Origin: Ilex aquifolium
Taxonomy: Eukaryota; Streptophyta; Magnoliopsida; Aquifoliales; Aquifoliaceae
Direction of reading: 5' to 3'
NCBI GenBank assembly: GCA_951799425.1
Contig: OX637402.1
Span: 1,116,501-1,180,500, forward strand
Length of the DNA stretch: 64,000 bases
The position numbers and the translations under genes are program-made. Position 1 is the first letter of the stretch, and each line of letters begins with the position of its first letter. Shown piece after piece: positions 31,169-44,355 of this stretch. The notes under the pieces are model-generated. The model saw only the letters and a list, made by a program, of their open reading frames with translations. It was not told where the DNA came from and made no database searches.

Positions 31169-32795
31169 GGGGTAAATATCTAGAAAATCAGATTTTTCTT
31201 TCCCTTGTGTTCTTGTTTGGCCGGCCAAGAGAGAGAGGAGAGAAAAGAGAGAAAATAGAATTTTCTTCAAGCTTTCTTCGTCGATTCTCGGAGTTCCGTC
31301 GAGCCAAGAGCTAAAGTCGATCCTCTCGACGAGGGCTACGCAACCACCCCAAGAACGAGGGATTTCACCGAAGATCCAAAGAAGGAGATTTGGGGGGAAA
31401 TCTAGTCTTGGGCTAGGAAAGAGTTCTTGAAGCTTCCTTCGGGTGATTACGCTTCAAGAGGTAGGGTTCTCCCTACTTTGGTGTAATCTTTCCTTAGATG
31501 TTGGTAGTTTAAAGTTTTGTTATGTTATGCATATGATAGACCTTCATATATAGGTTTATGGTTATAGAAATGGAAAGGTGAGCATAGAAATGGTTTAATC
31601 TATTTTCTAGCTTGAATTTGGTGTATGAAGTTACATGTGATTTATTATGTAACTTAGTGAAATTAAGGCATGCTATGTGATTTATAAATTGTGCCTAGAA
31701 GGTGTTTGATAAAATGCCTTGCTTGAATGGAAATTGTTGTTTTGAGTGAATTGAAATAACATGCTTAAGTTAAACTTGTGGAATCATATGCTATTGATAT
31801 GATTGGATGTGTTTGTTGATATATGCATGTGTTGATATATTAACATTGAAATGAATATGATATTTATATGCTTAGGATATAAATTTACCATGGACATGTT
31901 GAAATTGTGCATGAGTTGTTCTTGACATGTGGAACATCATGTGGTGTGCAATGGGACATAACATTGCATGTGCATGGAAGCATCTCATTACATGGGTGTG
32001 TGCATGGTTGATGTCAACACCACACTTGGTGATTGACGGTATGGCTTGGGAAAAGTTGGGTCGAAGACCTAGCTAAGCCGCTTGATTGCATGATAAATTG
32101 GGTCGGGATGAGCAAGAAGAGGCATGACGACCTCTCGGGTGAAAGACCCGGTGATTTGGGGGGTGCACTCCATTAGTATAAGAGCCCATAAAGTGTACGG
32201 GTGTGGAAGACCATTGGTATGAGTCCATGAAAAAGTCCGATCCCAAGAAAGACCCTAGTTTTGAAAATGTCAATTGATGAAACATAAATGATGAAATGAA
32301 ACACTTTGGCATTGCATCGTGTTGTAGGAGTCGGTGAAGACTCGGGTTGAAATGCATGAGGGAGTGACATCTCATTTCATGGCATGGTAGTATTGCATTC
32401 CAACTTAGGATGGATGTCCTTGTGAGAAATGATTGTTTGCAAATGAATGTTGCATGAGCATGAGCATCTAGGGGGAGAGTAGCCCTTGTAGGGTTTACTT
32501 TACTGGGCGTTGGCTCACCCTATACGGGAAACATTTCAGGTGTGGGGTTTGCACCGGCGGATGGCTCACTTGGAGAGCATCAAGCATGAAGGGGGCCGGC
32601 TTGTGGCCTTAGTTCAAGTTTTTGTAAAACTTTTGTATAAATTTCATTTTGATGTGTAAATTATGGAATTAATTGTAATGGAACTTGTATAAGTTATGTA
32701 TTATATGGAAAATCTCATTAAACATGTGTTGGATGAGTTTTGGGAGGTTTGGAATGGCTTGGAAATGAAAAATAGGTAAAAAGGGCAATTCTGGG

Positions 32796-32875
32796 CCAGG
32801 CGTACCGGTACGCGTACCGGTACGGTAAGGTCCAGTAGGGTACGCGTACCGGTACGCGTACCGGTACGCTCTGCA
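32796..32875 (+). repeat. GCGTACCGGTACGC palindrome array in LTR D2
   Basis: About four TACCGGTA cores occur, here flanked by CG (GCGTACCGGTACGCG), a flank variant not seen in the other LTRs. Confidence 0.85.
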
Positions 32876-34686
32876 AAATTCAGAATTTTTTTTATTTTTT
32901 ATTTCTTTTGCCAAGTCTTTGGGCTATGTTTTCCTCCCTTCTAATGTTACAAATGGATAATAAGGGGATACCAATGGTGGTATATTGGATCTCGGATAGG
33001 TCAACCAACCGAAAGAAATTGGACTTGTATTTTTTTTTTTATCCCGGTAAAGGGAATGTGGTGCAGCGGTATCGGGTTAAGCGACATCCACGGGTATTTC
33101 CGCGGGTTGACGGGTTGTCAACGGTTAATACAGGACCCCCGGAAAATGGGGCGTCACACGGCTCCTCTACACATGCAAGTGCCAATGTGTACCAATCCGT
33201 CATTTATGTTACACATCAAATGACATTTCATTCTAGGGTCTTTATAGGGGTGGATGTTCATGGACTCACACCAAAGGTCACCCAACCTATACGGAATTCA
33301 TGGACTTCCACCAACGGTTCCGCGTACACCGACACACTTTATGGGCTCATATACCAACGGAGTGCGTATCCAATCACCGGGTCTCTCACCCGAGGGATAG
33401 TCTAGCCCTTCTTGCTACCCCAACCCTAACAACCATGTATACCGTGAGACTCGACTAGGTCATCAACCCGTATCACCCGAGCCCACTCGTCGTCCACCAA
33501 ACTTGGTGAAGACAACCACCATGCACACACACCCACTAAATGCGATGTTCCCGTGCATATGCAATGTGATGTCCCATTGCAACAATAATACGATGTTCAA
33601 TATGGTATGAGTAACATATGAACATTTACAACACATTTCACACACTTCATGACAAAATCATATCATAAGCATATAATTTCCATAAAACAATTTCCAAGCA
33701 TGTTGTCACATAATCATGTTATCAACATCTTAAATTCCTCAAGGCATATACATAAACACATAACATGCCCACAATTCCATATAACCCAAGATTCACATTG
33801 GATTAATTTCATGTACCCAATTTTAGAAATCTCATTTAGAAACTTCTAATTACCAATCCAATTAGAATTGATCTTTACCCAATTCCATAACCATTTCACC
33901 CAAATCAACAAATAGGCAAGAGATACACATCCTATCATCCTACCCATTTCATTAAAACATTCTAGGTTTGGAATAAACCTTAGTAGGAAGAAACCCTACC
34001 TCTTGAAGCGTAAACCCACTTGGTAGACACCTTCAAGAATCTCTATCTTGCCCAAAACCCTTGATTCCTCCAAGCTCGATTTTGGAACTTCGGTGAAATT
34101 CGTCTTTCTTGGTAGGGTTTTTTAGCCCTTGAAGAGGAGAACAATTCTTCCTCTTGGCTTGAGTTGATTTGAGCTCCGTGGAGACGAGGATCTTAGAGAG
34201 AAGGTGGAGAAAACCTAGTTTTTCCCTCTCTTCTTTCTCACGCTAAAACCGGCTGAACAAATGGGGAGAAAATCTGATTTTCTCCCCTTTAAATACCCTT
34301 TAAATACTTGGCCCACAATGCGCCACACGGCCCTTATTTCCCGGGTCCGTTTTAACCCCGAAACGATTAATTTTCGCTCCGGTTCAAGTTCAAAATATTT
34401 TTATTTTAACTTGCCGTCATTTATTTCCCAAAATTTAAAATTTTATTCAGAATTTCGTTTTTTTGGGTCTCCCGAGGTCCGACCGCCTCGTAAAACGCGA
34501 AAAATCCGACTAACTCCGAATTCAATGAAATTTGACAGGGTAACTAGGTTTCGCAAGAAGAATCCAACGGTGATGTCCATTTCGTCATCCGAGCTCTAGA
34601 AAATTTCAGGTTTACAACCTGTACCATAGTGGCAATTTACCATTTTGCCCTTTTTTCTCAAAAGTTTAAATTTCTCGGGTTTTACA

Positions 34687-35775
34687 TGGTGTCATTCCTA
34701 TTATTCAAGAGGGTACTCCATTAAGAATACAAATTGCGGTAGAAATAGCCTCATCCCAAAATGTAGTGTCTAAGTGTCCATGACTAAACATAGATCTAAC
34801 TATGTCAAAAAGTGTTCTATTTTTATTTTAAACTACATGTTTTTTGAGGTGCATAAAAAATTTTTAATTGATGTATTATTTCATTTTCTACATAAAAGAT
34901 TCAAAAATTTCAGCCATGTATTCACCACCTCGATCAATCCTTAATATTTTAGTTTTTCTACCTAGTTAGTTTTATATTTCTGCCATAAATTCAATGAATT
35001 TTTGTAAGGTATCTAATCTATTCTTTAGTAAATATATATAATCATATCTTGAATAGTTATCAATGAAAGTAATAAAATATTCTATACCACGATGGGTTTT
35101 AACATTTAGAGGATCACAAATATCCGAATGTATTAATTCTAGCAAATCCTTAGTTCTTTCTAATTTTTCAAATAACTTTCTAGTCATTTTTCCACTTATA
35201 CAAGATTCACATGGTTCCAAGTTAAGATTTAAATTTGGAATCAATCCAATGTTAGCCATCTTTTTTATTTTATTATAATTAATATGACCTAATCTCATAT
35301 GACATAAAATAGAATCAACATTAATATCACTAGAGACATCGATATAAGCAGAAAAAAAAATAATTTTATTATTGACACTAGCAACATTTAAACTGTAAAG
35401 ACCATCAACTTTAGTCCCCCATGCAATAATACGATCATGTTTACCAATAGAAACTTTAGAAGACCGAAAACGGACTTCAAAACCCTTATCATTTAAATAT
35501 GGCAGATAAAAGAGATTGCACCGCATATTGGACGCATAAAGTACATCAGTCAATAGGAGGTTGTTTTGCCCAGGCAACGAAATTCTCACAGTACCAATTC
35601 CGGGCAGATCACAGTAAGTATTATTTCCCATGTATGACTTGTGATTGCCGGTTTTCACCTCCTTCATTTCAATAAAATTATCTCTAGTTTTAGCCACATG
35701 CCAAGAAGGGGAAGAATCAACACACCAAGTAAGAGAGTCACAATCTGCAAGAAGCGACTTAGAAATCACACGCAC
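34687..35775 (-). pseudogene. pol: Copia E pre-integrase and integrase
   Basis: The order on the minus strand is WCVDSSPSWHV (protease/tether region), VLYASNMRCNLF, a zinc finger with HMRLGHINYNKIKKM and CESCISGKMTR, then the integrase core start ELIHSDICDPLN and YFITFIDNYSRYDYIYL. The part beyond D3 holds RT. About 267 codons are open at one stretch; the element is broken overall. Confidence 0.88.
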
Positions 35776-36480
35776 AATGTCTCTTGGTCTTTTAAAATTT
35801 TCACCATTATTCTTTTGAGTGCAATTTTTTTAATGATCAGGCTGCCATAGTTATAACAAGTACCCATTTGTTTTCACTTAAAATTATTATGTCTCTTGAA
35901 CTTGTTATATTTTTTATTATTTCTTTTAAAGTGCTTGTCTTGTCTTGGCTTGAGAAAAGATGGAGTAGTTGACACATTATTAGATGGGGCACCCGTAACA
36001 AATTGAGGAGATGGGGTATTAGAAACTAGGTTTGACACATTACTAGTTTTCTTTTTATAACCATTCTTTCGACCTCAATGCCTAGCAACATAGATAACTT
36101 TGCCATTGTTAGATCTTGGTCAGACATCAAACATAAATTTAATAGTTTCATCTTCCTAAAAAATGAACTCTAAATCCAGTTCTATGAAAATGAGCTAGAT
36201 TGACCTAACCAATTTGTCGTTCTCTATGAATCTTTCATATGTGTTTCTAGCAGCATCTCCAGCCATAAGTGATGGTTCATTTGGGTATGGTGTGTCAATG
36301 ACATATTCAACCTTATCTTAAAATAATATGTGACGAATTCTATATTTTCAAGTTGAATAATTTGTACCATTAAGTCTCTTAGTTTTACTAAGTTCTACAC
36401 TAGCAGCCTTTGACCCCATATTGACAAATTATTGAAAAATAAATTACGGGTTTATCTACTCAAACATAAATCTGATACTA
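35776..36480 (-). pseudogene. gag: Copia E gag remnant and primer-site remnant
   Basis: Gag is largely unreadable. On the minus strand, around 36150-36420, scraps resemble copia gag. At 36469-36480 the complement of TAGTATCAGATT resembles the tRNA-iMet primer site TGGTATCAGAGC. Confidence 0.45.
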
Positions 36481-36504
36481 TTTTGTTTAGAATCCTTTTA
36501 TAAT

Positions 36505-36830
36505 TTGGTTGAAACTTAGTTTGGAGTTAAGGTGAAAATTTTGAGTGATAATGGAGCTGAATTTCATATGACAAATTTCTTTAACCAAAATGACATCATT
36601 CATCAAAGAAGTTGTGTTGAAACTTCTCAACAAAATGGTTTTGTGGAAAGGAAACACATCAACATCTGTTAAATGTAGCTCAAGCCCTCAGATTTCAAGT
36701 AGGAATTCCTTTGCAATACTAGAATGATTGCATCTTAATTGCTGTCTACCTTACATCTCATAGTGGCTCAAGACCGATGATATATTTTACTAAAGCATAT
36801 TAGAACACAGACTCATAGATCTTTCTAACC
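36505..36830 (+). pseudogene. Fragment of another Ty1/copia integrase
   Basis: On the plus strand, SDNGAEFHM and HQRSCVETSQQNGFVERKH are clear copia integrase words (usually SDNG.EF and PQQNG.VERK). It is in opposite orientation to E and strongly decayed. Confidence 0.75.
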
Positions 36831-38683
36831 ATATATGATACAGAACCTAATTCTATTTTTGTGAACACTGACATCTATTTGAAATTGACTAAAATACTGC
36901 GACTGATGGAAAAAAATCAGATTAGTACTTTTATAAACAAGTGAACATAACTTTTCACATAGAACCTCAATTTTAGCTCATGACCTATGGTTAGAATGCT
37001 TAGGAAGTGTACTTTATGATTAGTTTGGGTTCTTGTTATTTTAGCAAGGATAGAAGCTTGTTTTACTTAAACTCGCGCAATGAGTCCTCATGTTATTTTA
37101 ATATATGTAAAGTGTTCGGGAAAATGTTTGAGTGAAGCGAATGAGCGAAAATGGGGCTTAAGTGACCTGACCTTATTTGAGTTGAATGTGGTATGAAATA
37201 AATTGAATTGGGTTGGATCAAAGAAACAAAATATTGAAAAATTCAAATATGAGGGATATTGAACAACTTTGACACCCTTTGGTAAAATAAGCATAACTTT
37301 TTATAGAAAACTCGGATTGACGCACCGTCAATTTTGTTGAAAACTAGATTTAGAGACCTTTATAATTGTATATGGTAAAACATCATGTTCATGTATAAAT
37401 TCAATTTTTAGTTTAAAAATAGCAAAAAACAGCCCACTTATTTAATTTGAAAACTTGTCGGGAAATAATCGGAACATGGTCTATGGGAGGTTGTTTTGAG
37501 CTTATGACCTATTGTTAGAAACCTTAAGAAGCTTACTTTCTAACTCATTTGGTTTCATGTTGAGGTGTTATGAAAATAAGCCATGAGATTGGAGTTGTCT
37601 TGATCTAAGTCGAGTTGAATTGGAATGAACAAAACTTAAAATGAAATATGTTCATATGCATACGTTTGCATCCGTTGAATTATTTGTAGTTGAAACTCAT
37701 TGTGCATGGTTATATAATTTGTGTTAGGTCCAGAAGATACTATACCGATTCCACTTAGGGATCGAGCATAAAGCTGAGTGTTGTGTTATTTGGCGGTGAC
37801 ATGTGAAGTGTACTACTTCATAATAATTGGAAATAAAAGTTTATGACTGATACGAGTTATTTCATTATGTGAAATCAAGTTTTGAGAACTTGATTTAAGT
37901 TGGGTTGAGCAAATAATTGATCAAATATGTTTTGTTGAAAAAATTGTGATTTATTGAAAAGCTTGTGGTTTTTTGAAAAGCTTATAATTTAAGTAGTATC
38001 CATTGTGCTAGAGTTGTTGATCGCTTGACATGACTTACATGTTGTTGATTTGGACACTGCGCAGTTGTCATGAGATAGCTTGACATTGCTTAAATGTTGT
38101 AGATTGGTTGGCATTGCTTAAATGTTGTTGATATGTTGACATTTTTAAATGTTGTTGTTGACTCATAGCACATGTGGACTATTTATTATGTTGTTATTTT
38201 GGCAGTGATTATGGGATTTCAAAGTGAGTTGAAGACACTTTGATTTTTTCGTTCTCCTCAGATTGTGAACATTTTTTGGTGAAATAATATTTGATCCATA
38301 TTTTTAATATTTTCATTTATTATGATGCACAATACACTTAAGAAAATATTTGTTTTCAAGAAGCTGAAGTTTAGAGTTGGGTCCACTACAACACTAGCAG
38401 AGTCGAGATAGGAGGTTAAGGAAACTAGTTGTGTACATATTGTATAGGAGTGTCTGTTTCCTTGTTGATGTAAGGGATAAATTCCTAATACTTTGTGTTG
38501 TATTTAGTCACAAAGTTGTGTACTTTGTCATAGAGTTGTATGATTTATCTCTTTTATGAGACCATTGGTTGGTGTTATTGGTTTTGAATGCTTCCTTGTA
38601 TTACAGGCGCAAGTATTACCACGTGTCGAGTTATGCCTCCATATTTGGGATACCAAATATGTCTCTTAGGATGGGGTGTGACA
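36831..38683 (+). repeat. LTR-like AT-rich remnant ending GGGGTGTGACA
   Basis: There is no gene. The right end GGATGGGGTGTGACA is a typical LTR end and abuts the truncated pol of K. Repeated sentences (AGCTCATGACCTATGGTTAGAA near 36975 and a variant near 37498; TTGCTTAAATGTTG near 38090) suggest an old Ty3/gypsy LTR. I could not fix its left end. Confidence 0.4.
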
Positions 38684-39964
38684 CATTCCCTGGTTGTTTC
38701 CATTTCACTACAGCTTTCACCTTTTTAGGATCCACCTGAATGCCATCCCCAGAAATCACATGTCCTAGAAAAACCACATTATCCATCCAGAATTCACATT
38801 TACTAAATTTTGCATACAATTATTTTTCCGCAGAGTCTGCAACACAATTCTCAAATGTTGTACATGTTCCTCATCACTACGGGAATACACCAAAATATCA
38901 TCTATGAATACAATTACAAAAAGAATCCAGGTATGGTTGAAATACTCTATTCGTAATATCCATAAAAGAAGTTGGAGCATTTGTCAAACCAAAGGGCATG
39001 ACCAAAAACTCATAGTGCCCATATTTGGTGCGGAAAGTTGTCTTTGGCACATTACTCATTCTTACTCTCAACTGATGATATCCAAATCTCAAAGCAATTT
39101 TAGAGTAAATATTTGCTCCTCGTAATTGGTTAAATAAGTCATCAATCTAAGGTAAAGGATACTTGTTTCAAATTGTCACCTTATTGAGCTGTTGATAATC
39201 AATACACAATTGCATTGTTCCATCTTTCTTCGTAACAAATAAAACTGGAGCACCTCAGGGAGACACACTAGGTTTAATTAACCCCCCCCCCCCCCGATTT
39301 AGCAAATCCAGTAACTGTTCTTTTAATTCCTTTAGCTCAACTGGCGCCATTCAATATGGGGCAATAGATATAAGTGCAGTCCATGTCGTAAGCTCGATAA
39401 CAAACTCAATCTCCCTATCTAGCGGCAACCCTAATAACTCATCTAGAAAGACATTTGAAAATTCACAAACCATCGGCAAATCAGATTATTTTACTTCATC
39501 TTTGCTAGTATCTCTCACATATGCCAGATAGACCTGACAATCCTTTCTAAGTAATCTCAGAGCTTTATTTGCATAAATTAAATAGATATGTGTCACCTTC
39601 CGATCCCCTTTGAAATCTAAACTCTGACTCACCTATCACTCCCGTGTACCCAAATCTGTCACACAACTTCTATAAACACTATTCACATACACTACATCGC
39701 CCAATGGCATAGAAATAGCCTAGCAATGGTCTAATGGAAAGGGTTGAACCAAATGCATGCTAAATGCATATGCAACAAATGAATGTGTGGATCCAGGATT
39801 AATGACAATGTGTGCATTCCTATCAAAAATAGAAATAATATTAGTTATTACATTAGTAGAGGTTCGAGCATCTTGTTGTGTCATAGAAAATACCTATCCC
39901 TGAGATCCTAAGGTACTGATAGATCCCCTTCCTTCTCTTTGTACACTTCCCTGTGTACCCCTAC
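38684..39964 (-). pseudogene. pol: Chromovirus K pol remnant (RT and upstream)
   Basis: On the minus strand RT words are [37 protein letters not shown] and KFSKCEFWM. Upstream the sequence runs towards protease. A run of 14 C lies at 39282-39295. The element is strongly decayed and interrupted at 39964/47168 by C2. Confidence 0.8.
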
Positions 39965-42217
39965 TGTAACACCCCGCATTTTCTTTTATATATGCATATA
40001 GATATATAGATATAGCAAATAATGGTTGTAAAGATGTGGATAGGGGTATTGAAGTGTGTTTGAACTTTGTAAATTTGAAAAGTAAAGATTTAAAATGTTA
40101 ATGAAAATCATAGTTGAAATTTAGTTTTAGTGAGTGAAAATATAAAATGTTAGGTCATATAACTTGTATTAGATAGGTTTGGTGTATAAATATGTGTTGG
40201 AGAGGTTTGTGCTGGATTTGGTTAGTTTTGGAATGGATTGGAAATGGAAAACAAAAGAAATAGGCAAAACTGGGTAAATGGTACCGGTACTGGGTACCGG
40301 TATTGTACCGTACCGGTACTGTGTACCGGTACCTCGATTCCAGAAGGTTTCTTGTACCGGTACTGAATGGTACCGGTACTGAGTACCGGTACTACCGAAA
40401 CCAGACTGTTTATTTTAAAGTCGCGAATTTCGGCCTCTCTCTCTCTCCCTATAAATACTTAAGGCCGACTATTTGAGCCCCATTTCAGCCTTCTAAACCC
40501 TAGGCACCTTTAGAGAGAAAGAGAGGGAGAGAAGAACATCAAAGATAAGGAGAGATACACCATTTTAGAAGATTAAAACCCTAGATTTCTAAGATTTCAC
40601 TTCTCTACTCATTCTCTTTTCTTCCATTCTTCACCCACTCTCACCCAAATCTTTTGAAAACCCTAGGGAGAGGAGATTAAAAGGAAAAGAAAAGAAAGCA
40701 AGAAGGTCTTGAAGCTTGGGTATTTGGCTAAAACTCTTGAGCATTGAGGTAGGGGATTTCTTCCTAATCTCTTACATTGAGGCTAGGGTTATTATATATG
40801 TATGTTTTCCATATTCTTGATAGTTATATGATAAATAGTTAAGAATTCTTGGTTCCTTGTTTATTGAAACATGATTTTGAACAAAATGTATGTTTGGGTT
40901 CAAGAGACCTTGTTCTTGAATTTCCAAAATAGTAGTTTTAGAAATTACCTATTTGGGTTATGCAAATACATGGACTATTGATTTCTAAATGCCTATAGTT
41001 GATTAAATCATGTTTTCATCAAATCCTTGTTCTAGTTCCAAAAAATTATGTTTTGTTTGGAAAACCCTAGAATTTTGATATCTTTAGTGTTTGATATTGT
41101 ACACCAAAAATGTTACTTATGATGATCTCTTGCTCATTTTCTTCCATCATATTATGAAACATTATATTAGAAATTTTGGAATTTGGTAATTCCTTGAAAT
41201 GTTGATGAATTGAGAATATTTTGGTTTCCTCAATTGTATGGCTGTTGTGAGGGACTTGGATTGCCTTCGAGAGATGCCGTAGAGTGTTAGAGGTTAGTCT
41301 ACTCCAGTGGGGGTGAGATGGTTTCCTAGCACTTGTAGTGGGTTGTCATTTGGTAATGAAACCACTATCGTTCACTGGAGTTCGAACAAGGGATAGTATA
41401 CTTTTCCTGGGAAGGGACTCGTCACTGCCATTAGGATGGTAGACGCCCTTTCCTAAAATGCTTGTGAATGTGATTGTGATTGGTGGACTAGGTATAATCG
41501 TTGGGTAGATTCATGAGAAGCAATCAACATACATGGTACGGGGATGAACCAATATACATGGGATGATGAGTTGGAACGTCTTGGCCGGTGCATTGGTATG
41601 GGACAATGCATCGGAAGACGCCCTTCCGAATTGGCCTAACTTTGGACACGGTGTATTGTTGTTCAATTTAATTGATTCTTTTACTTGATTGTTGTTATGG
41701 CTTAAACTTGAGATCTCTTTAAACTGTCCTGTTTTTCCTTCAAAAATTGATATATATTATTTTCGAAATGTGACCGACCCGTTTTATATTTTTATAAACC
41801 TTGTTTGAGTTGGGAACATTTTGCTACAGAGCTTCGTGCTCATCCCCTACAAATTACATTTTTCAGATTTGGTGCTAGAGGAGGATCTCGGCATCGACGG
41901 GTCAGGGCATTGGGAGGCTCCACTCGAGGGGAACCTAGATCCCGAGGTGGATATGTAGAGATGTAGCTTCTTTTGTACTAGACTAGGTTATTCTTTTGGA
42001 CACTGTAAGGTCTAGTTTCTTTTGCTATTCCGCTGTGCTACTTTAATTAATTTTTGAGATGTAAATTCCATGGTTGGGCATATTCTTTTGGATAATGATG
42101 TAAATATTTTATGGATGATGAATGAAGTTTAATTTATTTATGGATGATATTAGTGCTCTCATGACATAAATGGTTTTAGTATGTAATGCCGTCCAGGGTG
42201 GTATTTGGGGCGTTACA
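39965..42217 (+). repeat. 5' LTR of C2 (2253 bp)
   Basis: It starts TGTAACACCCC and ends GGGGCGTTACA. The TATAAATA box lies at 40450-40457 after a CT-rich run. Confidence 0.92.
40281..40396 (+). repeat. GTACCGGTAC palindrome array in the C2 5' LTR
   Basis: About seven cores occur. The arrangement differs from the array in the 3' LTR of the same element, although the rest of the LTRs is nearly identical. Confidence 0.85.
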
Positions 42218-42220
42218 GAA

Positions 42221-42238
42221 TGGTATCAGAGCTTAGGC
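42221..42238 (+). promoter_or_regulatory. Primer binding site of C2 (tRNA-iMet type)
   Basis: TGGTATCAGAGCTTAGGC starts three bases after the LTR end, the standard initiator-Met primer site of chromoviruses. Confidence 0.88.
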
Positions 42239-42389
42239 TTTAGGTCTTACATGGGAGCTGTAGGTTATGGATTACCACTGGAAAGGTAGGACTAGGTTGA
42301 AGGAACCGTAGGCTTGTATTGGTTTGAAGCTATGTGTTTATCAGATATGTTAGATTCATTTTATATTTAGTGTAAGGGTTAATTATTTG

Positions 42390-43097
42390 TTCGAATTCGA
42401 TGAGTTGTCTCGCTACGCAATCAAGTTTGTGGTCACTGAGGCAAGGAGAGCTAAACGCTTTGAACAAGATTTGAGGCCTTCCATCCGCGAGAAGCTGGTT
42501 ACACTCTTAATTCGAGAATACAAGATCTCGTGAACGTGGACGAGGACGTGGACGTGTACGTGGACGTGGACGTGTACGGGGACGTGGACGCGATTGAACA
42601 AAGGCTTCAGACAGTGGAGAAGATGGAGTTACTCAGACGAGAGTAGGCATGGACCCGCGCCCATGCTTTGCATGCGGAGAGTATGGGCACTTCAAACATA
42701 GATGCCCCTCGTTTCCCCCAATAACCAAGCAAGCAACGGGGCGAGTGAATGCAAACAGGCCACCGCTATGACAACCACTACCACCACAGAGACCGTTACA
42801 AGCTCATGCCCCCGGCGGTGCCAATCAAGGAAGGGTTTTTGCTTTGACCCAACCGGAGGAAGATGCCTCCAATGCCGTTGTGGATGGTATCGTTCTTCTC
42901 TACCATTCTTGGGCCCGAATTTTATTGGATTCCTATGCGACTCATTCTTCTATACGTACTGCGGACGTTGTGGAATTGGGATTGGGTTCCGAGGAGCTAG
43001 AACATGCTTTATATGTTGACTTGCCTACGGGAGAACAGGGGGATACCAGGCTAGTCTGCAAGGGTTACGTGCAAGCGGATTACATTTCAGATACCAG
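42390..43097 (+). pseudogene. gag: C2 gag and protease remnant
   Basis: Gag-like ELSRYAIKFVV and RPSIREKLV are followed by an Arg-Gly repeat (42535-42591), a zinc knuckle C-x2-C-x4-H-x4-C (CFACGEYGHFKHRC) near 42670-42712, and a protease-like ILLDSYATHSSI near 42920. The last bases match chromovirus C at 18656-18676, showing common origin. Broken. Confidence 0.75.
42535..42591 (+). repeat. GTGGAC-type hexamer repeat in C2 gag
   Basis: In the gag frame it encodes RGRGRGRVRGRG-like sequence, an RNA-binding Arg-Gly tract. The His-Val ORF on the other strand is its shadow. Confidence 0.7.
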
Positions 43098-44355
43098 TAG
43101 GGTTTATTTATATGTACTCTTTGACTCTAATTTATATCTACTTGCCAGGAAATCATCATGTCTTGCCATTCTGGATAATACTACCTTGTTCCAAAATATA
43201 TTATGGTGGGGTAAACCCTAAATCTTTTCTTATGCCTTCAAACCCTAGTTTACAAAGGAGATGTGTTTTTCTCTTGATTTCTCCTTTGTTCTTGATTCCC
43301 GAACTTAAATATTATTTGTTCTAAGCTATGTTATGGGTGGGTGACCACCAAATCCTTTTGGTATGCCCTTGAAATCCTAGTTTTCAAGGGAGAAGTGTTT
43401 TCTCTTTATCTTGCCTCTGTCATTGATTTCAAACCTTGATAGTCGTTTGTTATCGATTCCAATACATGATTGTTACTTTATCTCTGATTCCAAGCTTGAT
43501 CTCCGTTGTTATTGATCTCGAGACTTGATTGTTGCCTTGTCCTTAACTTCCTAAGTTAATGATCCATTTATTCTTGGTATCCAAAAATTTGATATTCGTT
43601 TGTTATTGATTCTACCCTTGTGATTCAATTATTTTCAATATTTAATACTTGATATTCTTTATTCTTGGTTCCAAGACTTGAGTGTTCTTTTGGTTTTGAT
43701 TTCCAAGCTTCATAATCCTTTGTTCTTGATTTCACACCTTAATAGTTGTTTGTTATTGATTTCCATACATGATCGTTCCGTTAAATCTTAATTTCTCCTT
43801 TGTTCACGACTTTCACGCTTGATACGCCTTTATTCTGGATTTCCAAACTTAATATTTATTTGCTCTTGATAGCCAAATTTGATATTCATTTGATTGATTA
43901 TAACTATTGTAAGTCATGTATTCTTGATATTCAATACTTGACATCCTTTGGTTCTTGATTTTAAGACTTGACATTCAATTGCTCTTGATTTCAATACTTG
44001 ATTTCTCCTTGTCCTTGAGTTCAAAACTCGATACTCTTTAGTTCTTGGTTACAAAGCTTGATATGCATCTGTTATTGACTCCAAGACTCGATTGTTACTT
44101 TGTTCTTGATTCCCAAGCTTGATTATTTATTTGTTCCTTAATTCAAAATTCTAAAGATTGGTATTGACCAATAAAATGATATTTTCGATGATATTATGTT
44201 AATTTTTCTTAAATTATTTCGTTGGAAAAATGTATATGGATTTGGAAGCTAAGATGGGAGGACAAGTCTGGTTAGGTTTCAACTGTAACCTTTGGTGGAT
44301 TGTAATTTATATCAGAGTGCGCAGCGAACTAACGGAGTAAGGACTACAATGGGGA
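43098..44355 (+). repeat. Repetitive filler inside C2
   Basis: This has no similarity to pol. From about 43250 to 44150 it is an irregular minisatellite of phrases like TTGTTCTTGATTCCAAGCTT and GATATTCGTTTGTTATTGAT, in units of about 35-45 bp. It occupies the place where RT, RNase H and most of integrase stand in element C. Its origin is unknown. Confidence 0.7.

Larger units (their letters stand above)
30774..33158 (+). mobile_element. Solo LTR D2 (2385 bp) nested in D3
   Basis: It starts TGTAAAACCCGGGAAATTTG and ends GGGGCGTCACA, flanked by the perfect duplication CGGCT (30769-30773, 33159-33163). It is the same family as its host LTR but in opposite orientation, so it is younger than D3. 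Confidence 0.92.
29955..34686 (-). mobile_element. Solo LTR D3, itself interrupted by D2
   Basis: The outer ends are TGTGACACCCC at 29955 and GGGTTTTACA at 34686, with the perfect 5-bp duplication TGGTG on both sides (29950-29954, 34687-34691). Without D2 and its duplication it is about 2.34 kb. It is on the minus strand and of the same family as D1, D2 and the LTR of F. It interrupts copia E. Confidence 0.9.
27511..36480 (-). mobile_element. Ty1/copia retrotransposon E, decayed, split by solo LTR D3
   Basis: On the minus strand, from right to left, the order is a primer-site remnant (36469-36480), gag remnants, pre-integrase and integrase (to 34687), then the D3 insertion, then RT, RNase H and a 3' LTR ending near 27511. 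The order integrase before RT is diagnostic of Ty1/copia. It has many breaks and is the oldest layer of this nest. Confidence 0.85.

Noticed and set aside
42413-42601. His-Val repeat ORF on the minus strand
   Set aside because: It is the shadow of the Arg-Gly-encoding hexamer repeat in C2 gag.
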